Source: CALVGQ01 sp031551965
Lineage (GTDB): Bacteria; Bacillota_I; Bacilli_A; Erysipelotrichales; Erysipelotrichaceae
Direction: 5' to 3'
DNA length: 64,000 bases
NCBI GenBank assembly: GCA_031551965.1
Contig: JAVBMW010000006.1
Coordinates: 1 to 64,000, forward strand
The translations under genes and the position numbers were made by a program. Shown here piece by piece: positions 44,638 to 55,051 of the stretch. Every line of letters starts with the position of its first letter. Within the stretch, counting starts at the first letter, position 1. The notes under the pieces are model-generated. The model saw only the letters and a program-made list of their open reading frames with translations, did not search any database and had not been told where the DNA came from.

Positions 44638-45891
44638 TTATTCATATCTTAATGCATCGATCGGATTCATTCCAGCTGCTTTGTTGGCAGGGTAGTAACC
44701 GAAGAATAATCCGATAGTCATAGAGAATGCTGCTGCAAGTAAGCAAGTTGATATTGATGCTTGCACAGGGGTACCAATGAGTGAAGCTCCTATCATTCCA
44801 AGTCCAATTCCTAGGGCAATTCCGATGATCCCTCCAATAAGACAAATAATCATTGCCTCAATAATGAATTGCATCCTGATTTCATTGCGAGTAGCTCCTA
44901 TTGCGATACGTGTTCCGATTTCTTTTGTCCGTTCGGTAATGGATACCATCATGATATTCATGACTCCGATACCACCTACTAAAAGTGATATTGCCGCTAC
45001 TGCTGCGATAGCTAACTCAATTGTATCAAGCATACTTGTCAATGTTTCTAACATACTTTCCATACTCAAAACACTGATACCATAATTATCATTTCGAGAA
45101 TAGTATTTATCAAAAAATTGAGTCACTTTTGTGGTGAATTCATCAGGATCAATTCCCGTCTTAGTAATAACCGTAAAACTTGATACTCCTTTAGAATTCG
45201 TTATTTGATGGGAGGTGGAAAGCGGAATATAAATATCCGTTGAAATATCTTTATCCGAAGAAGATGAGCTAAACATACTGTTTGCCTGGTATTCATATAC
45301 ACCAATGATCGTATAAACTCCTGTATGTTTATTCGCTGTTACTGTAATTTGTGTACCTATTGGGTTTTCCAAGCCCAATTGATCAACTAGTTTATCACTT
45401 ACGACCGCTACTTTCTTTTCTAACTCTTCCTCATGTTGAGACACAAGCCTTCCTTCTTTGATAGTGATGGTGTTTGCATTGTAATAACCACTGCTTACTC
45501 CTAACAAGCTGAAGTTTGCGTAATTTCTACCTTGGGTTATTTGACCACTACCCACCGAATCAGATAAACTAATTGCGGAAATTTGATCACCTAAAGTATT
45601 TTGAAAATCTTCTAACATTGCTTCAGAAATTAAATCTTTAGCGGAAATACTGTTATAAGACATACTATACGATCTTCCTTCACTTTTTTTAGATTGTAGA
45701 GAAATCGTAACATTGTTTGCACCTAGACTTTGCATACTACTTGAAATTGATCCAGTTAAAGAATCTCCTAAAGTCATGATCGCTATAACTGATCCAATTC
45801 CAATGACAATTCCAAGCATCGTAAGTAAAGCTCTCATTTTATTAGCTAAAATACTAGAAAAGGCTAAAGAGATATTTTCAAACATTTTCAT
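44638..45891 (-). CDS. MacB-type ABC transporter permease
   Basis: A 417-residue permease with four helices and a large outer domain: an N-terminal MacB_PCD domain (LAFSSILANKMRALLTMLGIVIGIGSVIAI) and a C-terminal FtsX core (VGGIGVMNIMMVSITERTKEIGTRIAIGA, FGYYPANKAAGMNPIDALRYE). Its ATG overlaps the stop of the ATPase gene. With the ATPase and adaptor it forms an efflux pump, in Gram-positives usually for peptides, bacteriocins or macrolides. Confidence 0.92.
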   Translation of the reverse strand: MKMFENISLAFSSILANKMRALLTMLGIVIGIGSVIAIMTLGDSLTGSISSSMQSLGANNVTISLQSKKSEGRSYSMSYNSISAKDLISEAMLEDFQNTLGDQISAISLSDSVGSGQITQGRNYANFSLLGVSSGYYNANTITIKEGRLVSQHEEELEKKVAVVSDKLVDQLGLENPIGTQITVTANKHTGVYTIIGVYEYQANSMFSSSSSDKDISTDIYIPLSTSHQITNSKGVSSFTVITKTGIDPDEFTTKVTQFFDKYYSRNDNYGISVLSMESMLETLTSMLDTIELAIAAVAAISLLVGGIGVMNIMMVSITERTKEIGTRIAIGATRNEIRMQFIIEAMIICLIGGIIGIALGIGLGMIGASLIGTPVQASISTCLLAAAFSMTIGLFFGYYPANKAAGMNPIDALRYE

Positions 45892-46595
45892 TAGATATCC
45901 CTCCTTTTAGAACCTGATCTTTCACCTACGATTACCCCATCTTTTAAGGTAATGATTCGCTGTGTTTCTTCCGCTAATTCTTGACTATGAGTAATCAAAA
46001 CAACTGTACTTCCTTGTTTATGAAGCTCATGAAATAAATCCATTACCATTCTGCCCGTTTTTGAATCTAATGCTCCTGTAGGTTCATCAGCGAGTAGGAT
46101 CGATGGGTTGTTTGCCATCGCTCTTGCGATCGCTATTCTTTGTTTCTGACCACCACTCAACTCATTAGGCAGATGATGAGCACGATCCTGCATATCAACG
46201 AGTTCTAATAGTTCTGCTGAGCGTTTTTTTCTTTCTGCCATCGGTAACCCTGCATACAACATCGGTAACTCAACATTTTTAATTGCATTAGTTCTCCCAA
46301 TCAAATTGAATGTTTGGAATACAAATCCAATTTCAGCATTTCTTATATGAGCAAGTTCATCTGCCGTCTGTTCATTGATATCGATTCCATTTAATGAGTA
46401 GGTTCCTTCAGTTGGTTTATCTAGTGCGCCAATTATATTCATGATCGTTGATTTTCCTGATCCTGATTCTCCAACGATCGCTATGAATTCTCCTTGATAT
46501 ACTTCTAAATCAATACCATGCAATACTTCAAGTTCATTAGGTAACCCAATATAATAACTCTTTTTGATCCCTTTCATTTCGATAATGGGCTTCAT
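45891..46595 (-). CDS. MacB/LolD-type ABC transporter ATPase
   Basis: A 234-residue ATPase. Walker A is GESGSGKST, the signature LSGGQKQR, Walker B ILLADEPTGALD, and the switch histidine is in LITHSQ. It powers the MacB-type permease downstream. Both junctions overlap as TAATG, so adaptor, ATPase and permease are translationally coupled. Confidence 0.94.
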   Translation of the reverse strand: MKPIIEMKGIKKSYYIGLPNELEVLHGIDLEVYQGEFIAIVGESGSGKSTIMNIIGALDKPTEGTYSLNGIDINEQTADELAHIRNAEIGFVFQTFNLIGRTNAIKNVELPMLYAGLPMAERKKRSAELLELVDMQDRAHHLPNELSGGQKQRIAIARAMANNPSILLADEPTGALDSKTGRMVMDLFHELHKQGSTVVLITHSQELAEETQRIITLKDGVIVGERSGSKRRDI

Positions 46596-48190
46596 TATTC
46601 AGGTCTCCCCATACCGAAGGTAATTATTCCATTATTTGATTGAACATTTCTGCTGTCAGGATCAGCTAAAATCTGCATTCCATCGACAAGTTCAGGCGAA
46701 GCAATTTCAATATAATAATCTGTTTCCATACCTGTCGTCACTTCGATTTCTTTTCTTAGTTCACCATCCATTGTCACGATCACAGTTTTTCCACTAGCAT
46801 TAGTAATTACTGCATCATAAGGAACCGCAAAGACATTTTTCTTTGAATTAACTATAATATTCGCTGTGCTATTCATTCCGATAGCTAGATCCTTAATATC
46901 AGATGTGATCGATACAGTCACTGTAAAGTTTCCACTTGTATCTGTTACTTTTGCAGATATTTCCTTGATCGTACCAGTCCATATTTCTTTACTGAAAGCA
47001 TCCACTTCAACACGTACAGTCATCCCTTTTTCAAGGTTCACTGCATCATAATCTGGCACAGAGATTGAAACTTCTAAGTTTGTCATATCCTCAATAGTAA
47101 ATAATGAAGTTGTCGACTTTTGCCCCACTTTTGCATTCACCGATGTAACTGTTCCACTGATCGGAGCTTTGATGGTCGCTTTCTCTTTTTCTTTTAAGTA
47201 TGTTTCTAATTGCGTTTCATAAGTTGAAGCACTGCTTTTCAAGTTCATTGTGTCAATAGAATCCTGATAAGATTGGATAGTACTAGAATCTCTACGCCAT
47301 TGATCTTCCTGCGCTTCATATGCAGTATTATAGGCTTTCAGTGCCGTTTCATAACTTGCTTTTGCAGCCGCATAGAATATATCATAGTTACTGTTGTAGT
47401 AATTTTCGTAATTGACCTTAGCTAAATCATACTCTGCTTGTGCAGTATCCACAGCTGTTTGTGCTAAGTTTTTTGCATCTTGGGCAAAAGTTAGATTGTC
47501 ACTTAATGCAGCATAATCAGAATCTGCTGCCGTCTTTCCTACAAGTGCATTACTCGCATCATTTAGTTCACTAACTCTCGCATCTAAATTAGCCTTTTCA
47601 TTTTCTAACGATGCTTGTTTAGTATCGAGTATATTTTTTTCTGCTGATTTGTTTATTTCTGATATTGCCGCTGCATTATAGTCAGAATTTAACTTTTTCA
47701 GTTCTTCCTCAGTAGTAACTACACTTGGATGCAATTTGTCATAATTACGTTGTCGATCATCTTTCGCATCAGTTAATTTTCTTTCAGTTTGACTAAGTGA
47801 TAAGGCATCACTTTTTTTAGCTTCCTCAATACTATTTCTTGTCTTTGCGATATTGTCATCGATCTCTGTCGTATCCATGATCGCAAGAATCTGATCTTTC
47901 GTCACTTCTTCACCCAAAACTACTTTTATTGAACTCACATTCGTTGAAAGAGTTGTAGTAACTTCCATTGATGTTGCACTTTTTAAAGTTCCAGTTCCCG
48001 TAACGATCTCTTCTAGATCCATTTTAACTACTTCAGTCATTGCAGTTTGATTCATTAAACTTTCAAGTTGCTTAGATGCTGAACTCAATAAATTTTGTAC
48101 AACCAATACTACAATCAATACAATTACTATTATTGTAGTAAAAATCTTATGTTTTTTCATATAATTCAAACAATTCTTTATAATTTTCAT
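46595..48190 (-). CDS. MacA-like membrane adaptor with long coiled coil
   Basis: A 531-residue HlyD/MacA-type adaptor. One N-terminal helix (IFTTIIVIVLIVVLVVQNLL) anchors it outside. Two half-lipoyl segments (ATSMEVTTTLSTNVSSIKVVLGEEVTKDQILAIMD and IKAPISGTVTSVNAKVGQK) bracket a coiled coil of about 200 residues, longer than in typical MacA. A beta-barrel and membrane-proximal domain follow. It is the first gene of the efflux operon; GAGGAG precedes the ATG. Confidence 0.9.
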   Translation of the reverse strand: MKIIKNCLNYMKKHKIFTTIIVIVLIVVLVVQNLLSSASKQLESLMNQTAMTEVVKMDLEEIVTGTGTLKSATSMEVTTTLSTNVSSIKVVLGEEVTKDQILAIMDTTEIDDNIAKTRNSIEEAKKSDALSLSQTERKLTDAKDDRQRNYDKLHPSVVTTEEELKKLNSDYNAAAISEINKSAEKNILDTKQASLENEKANLDARVSELNDASNALVGKTAADSDYAALSDNLTFAQDAKNLAQTAVDTAQAEYDLAKVNYENYYNSNYDIFYAAAKASYETALKAYNTAYEAQEDQWRRDSSTIQSYQDSIDTMNLKSSASTYETQLETYLKEKEKATIKAPISGTVTSVNAKVGQKSTTSLFTIEDMTNLEVSISVPDYDAVNLEKGMTVRVEVDAFSKEIWTGTIKEISAKVTDTSGNFTVTVSITSDIKDLAIGMNSTANIIVNSKKNVFAVPYDAVITNASGKTVIVTMDGELRKEIEVTTGMETDYYIEIASPELVDGMQILADPDSRNVQSNNGIITFGMGRPE

Positions 48191-48338
48191 AACTATTCAT
48201 CTCCTCATGTATTAACACATTAACACAATAACACATAAAAATAAACTGAAAATAAACTTTTTTATAGAATATTAATCTTACTTGACATTGAGCTAAACAA
48301 AAAGGATATAATTAAGCTATTAAACGGGAGGAACGACA

Positions 48339-49364
48339 ATGATTACTGTAACATTGGGAAATACGGGAATATCCGTAAACAAAAATGGCTTTGGTGCATT
48401 ACCTGTACAACGTGCCAACAAAGAGGATTCTAAAATCATATTACAAAAAGCTTACCATGCGGGAATCAATTTTTTTGATACTGCTAGAGCTTATAGTGAT
48501 AGTGAAGAAAAAATAGGTTTAGCACTTAGCGATGTGCGAGAAAATATTTTTATCGCATCAAAAACAATGGCTAAAAACGTTGACCAGTTTTGGAAAGATC
48601 TAGATACAAGTCTAAAAAACCTAAATACTGATTATATTGATATCTATCAATTTCATACACCACCATTTTGTCCGAAACCAAATGATGGTACTGGGCTATA
48701 CGAAGCAATGTTGCAGGCAAAGACTGAAGGAAAGATCAAACACATTGGAATCACTAATCATCGCTTAGATGTAGCTATTGAAGCTGTGAACAGTGGCCTC
48801 TATGAAACTTTGCAATTTCCATTTAGTTATCTTTCTGCAGAGCGTGATATTGAACTAGTGCAGCTTTGTAAACAAAGAAATGTCGGATTTATTGCGATGA
48901 AAGGATTATCTGGCGGATTGATCAATCGATCTGATGCAGCCTATGCTTGGATTGACCAATATGATCACGTTTTACCGATTTGGGGTATACAAAAAGAAAA
49001 TGAACTGAATGAGTTCATTAGTTATATTGACAATCCACCAATTTATAATGAAGAGTTAAAGAAGTTAATTGAACATGATCGCCTTGAACTTGCAGGCAAT
49101 TTTTGCCGTTCATGTGGATATTGTATGCCTTGTCCAATGGGTATTCAAATCAATCAATGTGCTCGTATGTCCCAACTTATTCGTCGTAGTCCTTCTGCAA
49201 ATTGGTTAAGTGAATCCAGCCAAGAAATGATGATGAAAATCAAAAACTGTATCGAATGTGGACAATGCAAAACAAGATGCCCTTATGAATTAGATACTCC
49301 TGAACTATTAAAAACCAATTTAATAGACTATGAGAATATACTTTCGGGAAAAACAAAAATTTAA
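48339..49364 (+). CDS. Aldo/keto reductase with 4Fe-4S ferredoxin domain
   Basis: A 341-residue protein. The aldo/keto reductase barrel fills residues 1-240 (FFDTARAYSDSEEKIG with the catalytic Asp and Tyr, and IDIYQFH). The C-terminus has two cysteine clusters (CRSCGYCMPCPMGI and CIECGQCKTRCPYEL), each fit for a 4Fe-4S cluster. Such fusions are common in anaerobes; the substrate is unknown. GGGAGG precedes the ATG. It stands alone, divergent from the ABC operon. Confidence 0.93.
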   Translation: MITVTLGNTGISVNKNGFGALPVQRANKEDSKIILQKAYHAGINFFDTARAYSDSEEKIGLALSDVRENIFIASKTMAKNVDQFWKDLDTSLKNLNTDYIDIYQFHTPPFCPKPNDGTGLYEAMLQAKTEGKIKHIGITNHRLDVAIEAVNSGLYETLQFPFSYLSAERDIELVQLCKQRNVGFIAMKGLSGGLINRSDAAYAWIDQYDHVLPIWGIQKENELNEFISYIDNPPIYNEELKKLIEHDRLELAGNFCRSCGYCMPCPMGIQINQCARMSQLIRRSPSANWLSESSQEMMMKIKNCIECGQCKTRCPYELDTPELLKTNLIDYENILSGKTKI

Positions 49365-49370
49365 ATTAAA

Positions 49371-49401
49371 AAAGCAGCTATAGCAGAGAGGTAGCTGCTT
49401 T
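49371..49401. terminator. Terminator between aldo/keto reductase and module-2 sensor
   Basis: AAAGCAGCTA pairs with TAGCTGCTTT, with A and T runs on the flanks, between convergent genes. Confidence 0.88.
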
Positions 49402-49407
49402 CTTGCA

Positions 49408-52257
49408 TTAAAGGCAGATATACTTAAATCGATAGCTATAAGATAAATCACCCTCTTCAAAACTCAACAACACTACAAATATTTTATCTTTTTCATAAGG
49501 GAGTTCTTTTACTACTTGTCCATCAACTGTAACTACATATTGACTGTATGATTTTAAACTTGTGGATTTAAGATCATCTTCAGTTAAAGAACGTAGAAAC
49601 TCATCATCCTCTTGAACTTCTGTAGTTAGGCTAATGTAGTTATCTTCATAAGTATATAAAGACGCTTCCATTATTACTGATTCATTTAGTTCGATCCAAA
49701 AATCTGCCTTTAGTTTTGATGTAATAAGGCTCATTGATCCTACACTTAATAATTGATAATCATTTGTTGAAATAAGTTCATCATCTTTATAGATATAAAT
49801 ATCATCTTCAAATTTAAAAACAAATTGTTTTAAATCATCTTCAACTACATACTGAAGAAAATATCCTCCTGCACCATGTGTTCGAATACCATCTTCTAAA
49901 TATGCCATTTTTCTTAATTCTTCTAATACTTGATTCGCAGTTTCTGCTTGTTTAAACTCAAAATTGTGTAAAGTTCCATAAGTTTGAAAAGTAACATTTT
50001 GAAGTACTGCATTTTCAGTAATAATAGAAGATAAATATTTCTGTTCCTGATAAAGTAACTTCTTTATGTCTGGATGATTTTCTAAAAGTTTATCCCAGTT
50101 CACAATTTCATAATTCCAATTATTTATTGCCACTTCACCATTTTCATAAAAAATGTATTTCTCTGTATCTTTTCGATCTTGAGTGTTTTCGTAAGTTATT
50201 TCAAAACGGATAAGCTCTGGTTTAATAATTTCTTGATCCTTTGAATGAAGTTGTAGTTCGCTGACAAAAGAGCTAATTAGAAAAGGATCCATTTTACCGC
50301 AACTTTCACCATAACAAACAACGGCTTGTTGAGCTCTTTTGAAATCAAATTCAATTAATCCATTTGAGATGATTTTCACCAACTCTCTGCTTTCTGCAAA
50401 GCCACAGCTTTGAATTACTCCTTTTTCTAGTTCATAGTATAAATAAGTAAGTGTATTTTCATTTTTCTCAGTTCTAGCTTGATATGCATAGATAGCAGTA
50501 TCATTATTATAGTTTCGGTAGTCTAATCCCAAATTCATTAATAAATCCGCTTCTTCTTTTAAGTCAATTCCAAGCTGGTCCCTACTCCATGAAGCGTCAG
50601 ATTTAAAACCAACAATAGTATCTTGTGAATCAGTATAGAATATTGTTGCATAAACCTGATATGCTGAAATTCCAGATTCAGTTTTCATTAAAGTCGGTTC
50701 AATCGAATAATGATCTGTAATTTTGCTTAAACTATCTCCGATACATACATTATTGATGCATGCATTGCTAGGTCTTGCGACTAAATTATAGCCACAGCGT
50801 TCGTAGAGTGCTAACTCTACAGGATACGATAATCTAAATTCTAGTTTCTCTTCGAAGTCACTTCGTACAAACTTATGGGTATCTCCCGACCCTGTCATCA
50901 GAATTTCATTGCATTCAGGTAAACTATAAAACAACAAATAGGCATTATTTTCAAGCATTTGATCTCTAAAGACAAAATTAGTAAAACAAACTATAGAACC
51001 TGTATCATATTCAATAGACAGTACTTTATTTGTTTCATCATAATTGTGAGAATCATATTTAATAAATGTTCCATTTGTAGGTAATGCTTTAATAATTTTA
51101 GTCAGTTCTTTTCCTTCAAGAATGTCTTCAAATAGTTTCGTTGTATATCCCCAATTGCTCATTAGATCATAACACCATAAATCGCTATAACTTGTTGTTT
51201 CAACTGATGGATCTGTATTTTCTGTTGGTTTTTTAAACACTGATGGCCATATAAAACATCCCACAATTAATGCAACTATCAATAGTGATGTCACAAGGTA
51301 CATTGCTTTCTTATTTTCTTTTTTAGCGATTTTTAAGATTCGATCTTTAACTTCTTTTTTCGATCCTGTCATCGCTGTAGTTAATGAATGGACAGACGAT
51401 TGTTCAATTTGTAACATGCTTATGATCGTATTTCCATATTCAATTTTATTTTGCTTAGATAAATTTTGGATTATTGCATGATCACAAGCCAACTCGCAGT
51501 CTTTGTTGATTTCTTTTTGAATCAAATAAATAATAGGATTAAAGAAATGAATCCATGATACGATCATCGCAAACCATTTAATAATCAAATCATGATTCTT
51601 TTGATGCCTGCATTCATGAAGTAATATATAATTCCATTGTTCTAGTGTATGTTCACTGATCGGCAAGTAAATGGTAGGTTTAAAGAGTCCGATTAAAATT
51701 GCACTCTTAATTTGATCAGAAAAATATATTTGCATTATTGATCTAATATTTTGTTTCTGTTGAATATCTTTAAAAAGTTTTTTGAGTTCTCCATCACATT
51801 CAATCCGTGATTTCTTCAATTCATTTTTATATTTGAAATAAGCGCCTAATTTCCAAAGCATACAAATTAATGCTCCTGTTACCCAAATCATAAATATAAA
51901 ATCACTCATTTGAAAGGTAATCTTTTTTGGTTGAACCGCTAAAACTTCATTTGATAAATTGGTATGTGGACTATCATTGATTTCAAAAACACTTGTTTCT
52001 AAATTTCTATTTATAGTTGGATATACTCTATCTTGATAAAGATTCGTTATTGGTCGTGTAGGAACATCAGTAGTTTTTGAAATTGTTGGTATTTGAAATG
52101 GAAAAATAAAAAACAACAATACAATCATCCAAACCTTAGTTTGAATATTAAGATTTAAATGCTTATGAAACAGGTTCTTCAATATTAAATGCAACAAACT
52201 AATTCCACTTCCTACTAAAGTGAGTTGAATGAGCATTTCTATTATATTTTTTGCCAT
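49408..52257 (-). CDS. BlaR1-like M56 metalloprotease sensor, module 2
   Basis: A 949-residue paralogue of the module-1 sensor. It keeps the helices, the HECRH zinc motif (YILLHECRHQKNHD) and NKDCELACD, then a fourth helix (AMYLVTSLLIVALIVGCFIW). The outer part of about 590 residues aligns throughout with module 1 (ALPTNGTF, ENNAYLLFYSLPECNEILM, ACINNVCIGDSLSKI and a similar ending YSYRFKYICL) and lacks penicillin-binding motifs. It follows its BlaI gene by 15 bases. Confidence 0.88.
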   Translation of the reverse strand: MAKNIIEMLIQLTLVGSGISLLHLILKNLFHKHLNLNIQTKVWMIVLLFFIFPFQIPTISKTTDVPTRPITNLYQDRVYPTINRNLETSVFEINDSPHTNLSNEVLAVQPKKITFQMSDFIFMIWVTGALICMLWKLGAYFKYKNELKKSRIECDGELKKLFKDIQQKQNIRSIMQIYFSDQIKSAILIGLFKPTIYLPISEHTLEQWNYILLHECRHQKNHDLIIKWFAMIVSWIHFFNPIIYLIQKEINKDCELACDHAIIQNLSKQNKIEYGNTIISMLQIEQSSVHSLTTAMTGSKKEVKDRILKIAKKENKKAMYLVTSLLIVALIVGCFIWPSVFKKPTENTDPSVETTSYSDLWCYDLMSNWGYTTKLFEDILEGKELTKIIKALPTNGTFIKYDSHNYDETNKVLSIEYDTGSIVCFTNFVFRDQMLENNAYLLFYSLPECNEILMTGSGDTHKFVRSDFEEKLEFRLSYPVELALYERCGYNLVARPSNACINNVCIGDSLSKITDHYSIEPTLMKTESGISAYQVYATIFYTDSQDTIVGFKSDASWSRDQLGIDLKEEADLLMNLGLDYRNYNNDTAIYAYQARTEKNENTLTYLYYELEKGVIQSCGFAESRELVKIISNGLIEFDFKRAQQAVVCYGESCGKMDPFLISSFVSELQLHSKDQEIIKPELIRFEITYENTQDRKDTEKYIFYENGEVAINNWNYEIVNWDKLLENHPDIKKLLYQEQKYLSSIITENAVLQNVTFQTYGTLHNFEFKQAETANQVLEELRKMAYLEDGIRTHGAGGYFLQYVVEDDLKQFVFKFEDDIYIYKDDELISTNDYQLLSVGSMSLITSKLKADFWIELNESVIMEASLYTYEDNYISLTTEVQEDDEFLRSLTEDDLKSTSLKSYSQYVVTVDGQVVKELPYEKDKIFVVLLSFEEGDLSYSYRFKYICL

Positions 52258-52272
52258 CCTCTGTCCCTCCTT

Positions 52273-52638
52273 TTACATTTCGTTGAGCAATTCTTTTAAT
52301 TCATCGATTTCTTTTTCGGTAAAACCATCTTCACTACATAATGCCGCTACAAAACTATTCATTTTATTGCCATGAATTTTTTTTACGAATGCTTTGGTTT
52401 CACTGATTTTATACTGATTTTCATCAACTAAAGCAGTATAGTAATAAGACTTTCCTCTTTTTTCAACGGATATGGTTTTCTTTTCTACCATTCGACTTAA
52501 AAGTGTAGATACAGTTGTCCTTTGCCACACAATATCTTCAGGCAATTTAGTTAATATTTCATTCGAAGAAATTTCACCATTAGACTCCCAAATTATTTTC
52601 AATAAAACTAGTTCAGAATCTGATATCGTAATATTCAT
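52273..52638 (-). CDS. BlaI/MecI-family repressor, module 2
   Basis: A 121-residue paralogue of the module-1 repressor with the same layout (ISDSELVLLKIIWESNGEISSNEIL, WQRTTVSTLLSRMVEKKTI). It presumably binds the two palindromes at 52654-52697, whose outer bases differ from the module-1 boxes. Confidence 0.93.
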   Translation of the reverse strand: MNITISDSELVLLKIIWESNGEISSNEILTKLPEDIVWQRTTVSTLLSRMVEKKTISVEKRGKSYYYTALVDENQYKISETKAFVKKIHGNKMNSFVAALCSEDGFTEKEIDELKELLNEM

Positions 52639-52653
52639 ATAAATTCTCCATTC

Positions 52654-52697
52654 GACTACATAAGTAGTCTTTACAACTTAATACTGCACGCGTAGTC
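52654..52697 (-). promoter_or_regulatory. Two BlaI-type boxes, module 2
   Basis: GACTACATAAGTAGTC (52654-52669) and ACTGCACGCGTAGTC (52683-52697) share the CTAC-N4-GTAG layout but with GA/TC flanks, one half being altered in the second. A minus-strand TTGACA lies just upstream (about 52703-52708). Confidence 0.8.
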
Positions 52698-52714
52698 GGG
52701 TGTTGTCAACAACA

Positions 52715-52757
52715 AAAAAAGATGTTTATATTTTATAAATCAACTAAACATCTTTTT
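52715..52757 (-). terminator. Terminator of the subtilase operon
   Basis: AAAAAGATGTTTA pairs with TAAACATCTTTTT, directly past the last subtilase gene and before the module-2 promoter. Confidence 0.8.
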
Positions 52758-52763
52758 ACGTAT

Positions 52764-53873
52764 CTAATTTAATGTTTCTTTTACCGCTTCAATAAATTTA
52801 ACCGGATCAATAATATTATTACCATTGACTTCGGTACCATTTGTAATTAAAAGCTCTACCATTTCATCCGCCGAAAGATTCGGATTGACTTGCCATCCCA
52901 ATGCAAGTACTCCTGCAGTATAGGGAATAGCCCAACTTCTACCACCTGTTCCGTTATAGTCATAAGCTTGTTTACCTCTTTCATGCTCTGCAGCGATTGT
53001 TCTGTATGAGCATGGCACTACTAATTTCGGTTGAGCTATCAATGTATCGTTTTCCGGATTAGTTGGAAATCCAAACTTACATTTTGAGATGTCATCTTTA
53101 TCTAATGGATCACAATAACCTGGCATTACAAATCCAGTTTCTAAATCCGACCTACAGTCTAACACTAATATTCCTTCATTCTTTGCTGCTAAAACAGCTT
53201 CATCCCACATCTCTAAATTAACTTTAAAATTAGAACCTTTTCCAGATGGAGAAAAAGAAACAGAAACGACACGAATTTTATCTTTATCATCTAATTTCTT
53301 GTTTTCTTCAATGATCCAGTATAATGCATCCGCAAAATATTTACTGTCTTCTGTTGCCTGTGGAATCATGGCATAATACACTTTTGCATCAGGTGCTACT
53401 CCTAAGCTTTTGCCAACCAAAAGACTTGTAACCCCAGGACCATGCATTGATGGCGAATGATTTGGATTTATTCCTGCATCATACAGTTTAGCTATTTTAC
53501 CTTCAAACTCAGGATGGTCGACAAACAAATCTTGATCAATAATTGCGACATTTACTCCTTTGCCTGTAACTCCTTGCGCATGCAAGGTTCGAATATTTAA
53601 ACCTGGGTCTTTTCCCATTTCTATAATTGTCGTCTGTAACTCTTCATTCCCTTTAAATACAATTTCATCCCGAAAGGAATAAGTAATAATATCTTCTGAC
53701 TTATATTCATTTTCTTCATATACTTTTTTATATATTCTACTATTTGTTGAATAAATAAGATTGCTAAAAGGAGTTAAATTAACAGGCTTGCTTGTTTCAA
53801 CAGGTTTTTTTGTTTCTTGGCACCCTGTCAACATTGTTGCAATTAATGCATACATTAAAATTTTTATCTTCAT
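52764..53873 (-). CDS. S8 subtilase lipoprotein, third of three
   Basis: A 369-residue subtilisin-family protein with lipobox MLTGC (Cys18), so it is membrane-anchored outside the cell. After a ~85-residue propeptide-like region come GKGVNVAIIDQD (catalytic Asp), SMHGPGVTSLLVG (His) and GGRSWAIPYTAGVLA (Ser). The place of the oxyanion-hole Asn (subtilisin AAGNEG) reads VLDCRSDLETG, with no clear Asn. CDPLDKDDISKC gives a possible disulfide. It lies 23 bases after the second subtilase and ends the operon. Confidence 0.88.
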   Translation of the reverse strand: MKIKILMYALIATMLTGCQETKKPVETSKPVNLTPFSNLIYSTNSRIYKKVYEENEYKSEDIITYSFRDEIVFKGNEELQTTIIEMGKDPGLNIRTLHAQGVTGKGVNVAIIDQDLFVDHPEFEGKIAKLYDAGINPNHSPSMHGPGVTSLLVGKSLGVAPDAKVYYAMIPQATEDSKYFADALYWIIEENKKLDDKDKIRVVSVSFSPSGKGSNFKVNLEMWDEAVLAAKNEGILVLDCRSDLETGFVMPGYCDPLDKDDISKCKFGFPTNPENDTLIAQPKLVVPCSYRTIAAEHERGKQAYDYNGTGGRSWAIPYTAGVLALGWQVNPNLSADEMVELLITNGTEVNGNNIIDPVKFIEAVKETLN

Positions 53874-53896
53874 AAAAGATATCCTTTCACCTTTAA

Positions 53897-55015
53897 TTAC
53901 TCAAGTGTTTTATTTATTGCTTCAATGAACTTCACTGGATCGATTATGTTACTTCCATCATTTGCTGTAGTACATGTTTCAAATAATATTTCAATCATTT
54001 CATCAGAGGAGAGATTTGGATTAAGTTGCCAGCCCAGTGCTAGAACACCTGCAGCATAAGGAATTCCCCAACTTAAACCTCCTTTCCCAGTATATTGATA
54101 AGAACAATCTCCTAAATCATATTCTTCTGCCACCGTTCTATAAGAAGTTGGTACTCCAATATATTGATTAGAGATCACTTGGTGTGATTGTGGAGTTCCG
54201 CCTTTTACAAGTGCGACATCATCAGGATTTGATGGATCATAGAATGCTTGATATATTATTCCTGTAGTATCATCTAACCGACAATCAAGCACAAGAATTC
54301 CTTCATTTTGAGCTGCCAATACAGCCTCATCCCATGATTCAAGATTTGTAGTAAATGGTGATCCTTGGCCTGAAGGTGCTCCTGAAACAGAAACAACATG
54401 TATTTTTTCATTTGCAGGTAATTTTTTATTTTCGTCAATGACCCAATATAATGCATCTGCAAAATATTGAGAATCTGCTTTCCAAGAAGGAGCCGCAGCA
54501 TAATATACATTTGCATCCGGCGCTACTCCGTTAGTCTCTCCCACAAGTATACTGGTTACAGCTGGTCCATGCATTGATCCTCTGTTTTCACTTTGTTCAC
54601 AACCTGTATCATAATACTTAACGATTTTACCCTCAAATTCTGGATGATCCAAGAGCATATTCTGATCGATAATTGCAACATTAACACCTTTTCCAGTGAT
54701 TCCTAGGGCATGAAGCGAACGAACTCCTAGTCCTGGATTTTTACCATTTTCCATTATTTGCTTCTGTTGATCCTCATAACCTTTTAATATCGTTTTTTCA
54801 TTGAATGTATAAGTAATGATATCTTCTTGTATAATTTCATCTTTTTCATAAACCTTTTTAAAACCTGCATATTCAATATATCTTAAGTCACTAAATGGCT
54901 TCACAACTTCAACAGAACTGACTGTTTCTACAGGTTCAACCACTTCATCCTTATTTGCACAACCTGATAAAGCTACAGTTAAAATAACCATAATTAATAA
55001 TATTCTTTTTTTCAT
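53897..55015 (-). CDS. S8 subtilase lipoprotein, second of three
   Basis: A 372-residue paralogue with lipobox ALSGC. The triad motifs are GKGVNVAIIDQN, SMHGPAVTSILVGE and GGLSWGIPYAAGVLALGW. The oxyanion position again reads VLDCRLDDTTG. The cysteine pair seen in the other two is replaced here by YDPSNPDDVALV. The propeptide-like region (KVYEKDEIIQEDIITYTFNEKTILKG) is conserved with the others. Confidence 0.88.
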   Translation of the reverse strand: MKKRILLIMVILTVALSGCANKDEVVEPVETVSSVEVVKPFSDLRYIEYAGFKKVYEKDEIIQEDIITYTFNEKTILKGYEDQQKQIMENGKNPGLGVRSLHALGITGKGVNVAIIDQNMLLDHPEFEGKIVKYYDTGCEQSENRGSMHGPAVTSILVGETNGVAPDANVYYAAAPSWKADSQYFADALYWVIDENKKLPANEKIHVVSVSGAPSGQGSPFTTNLESWDEAVLAAQNEGILVLDCRLDDTTGIIYQAFYDPSNPDDVALVKGGTPQSHQVISNQYIGVPTSYRTVAEEYDLGDCSYQYTGKGGLSWGIPYAAGVLALGWQLNPNLSSDEMIEILFETCTTANDGSNIIDPVKFIEAINKTLE

Positions 55016-55051
55016 ATTTTACTATCCTTTCTCGCTGGTTAGCTTATAACT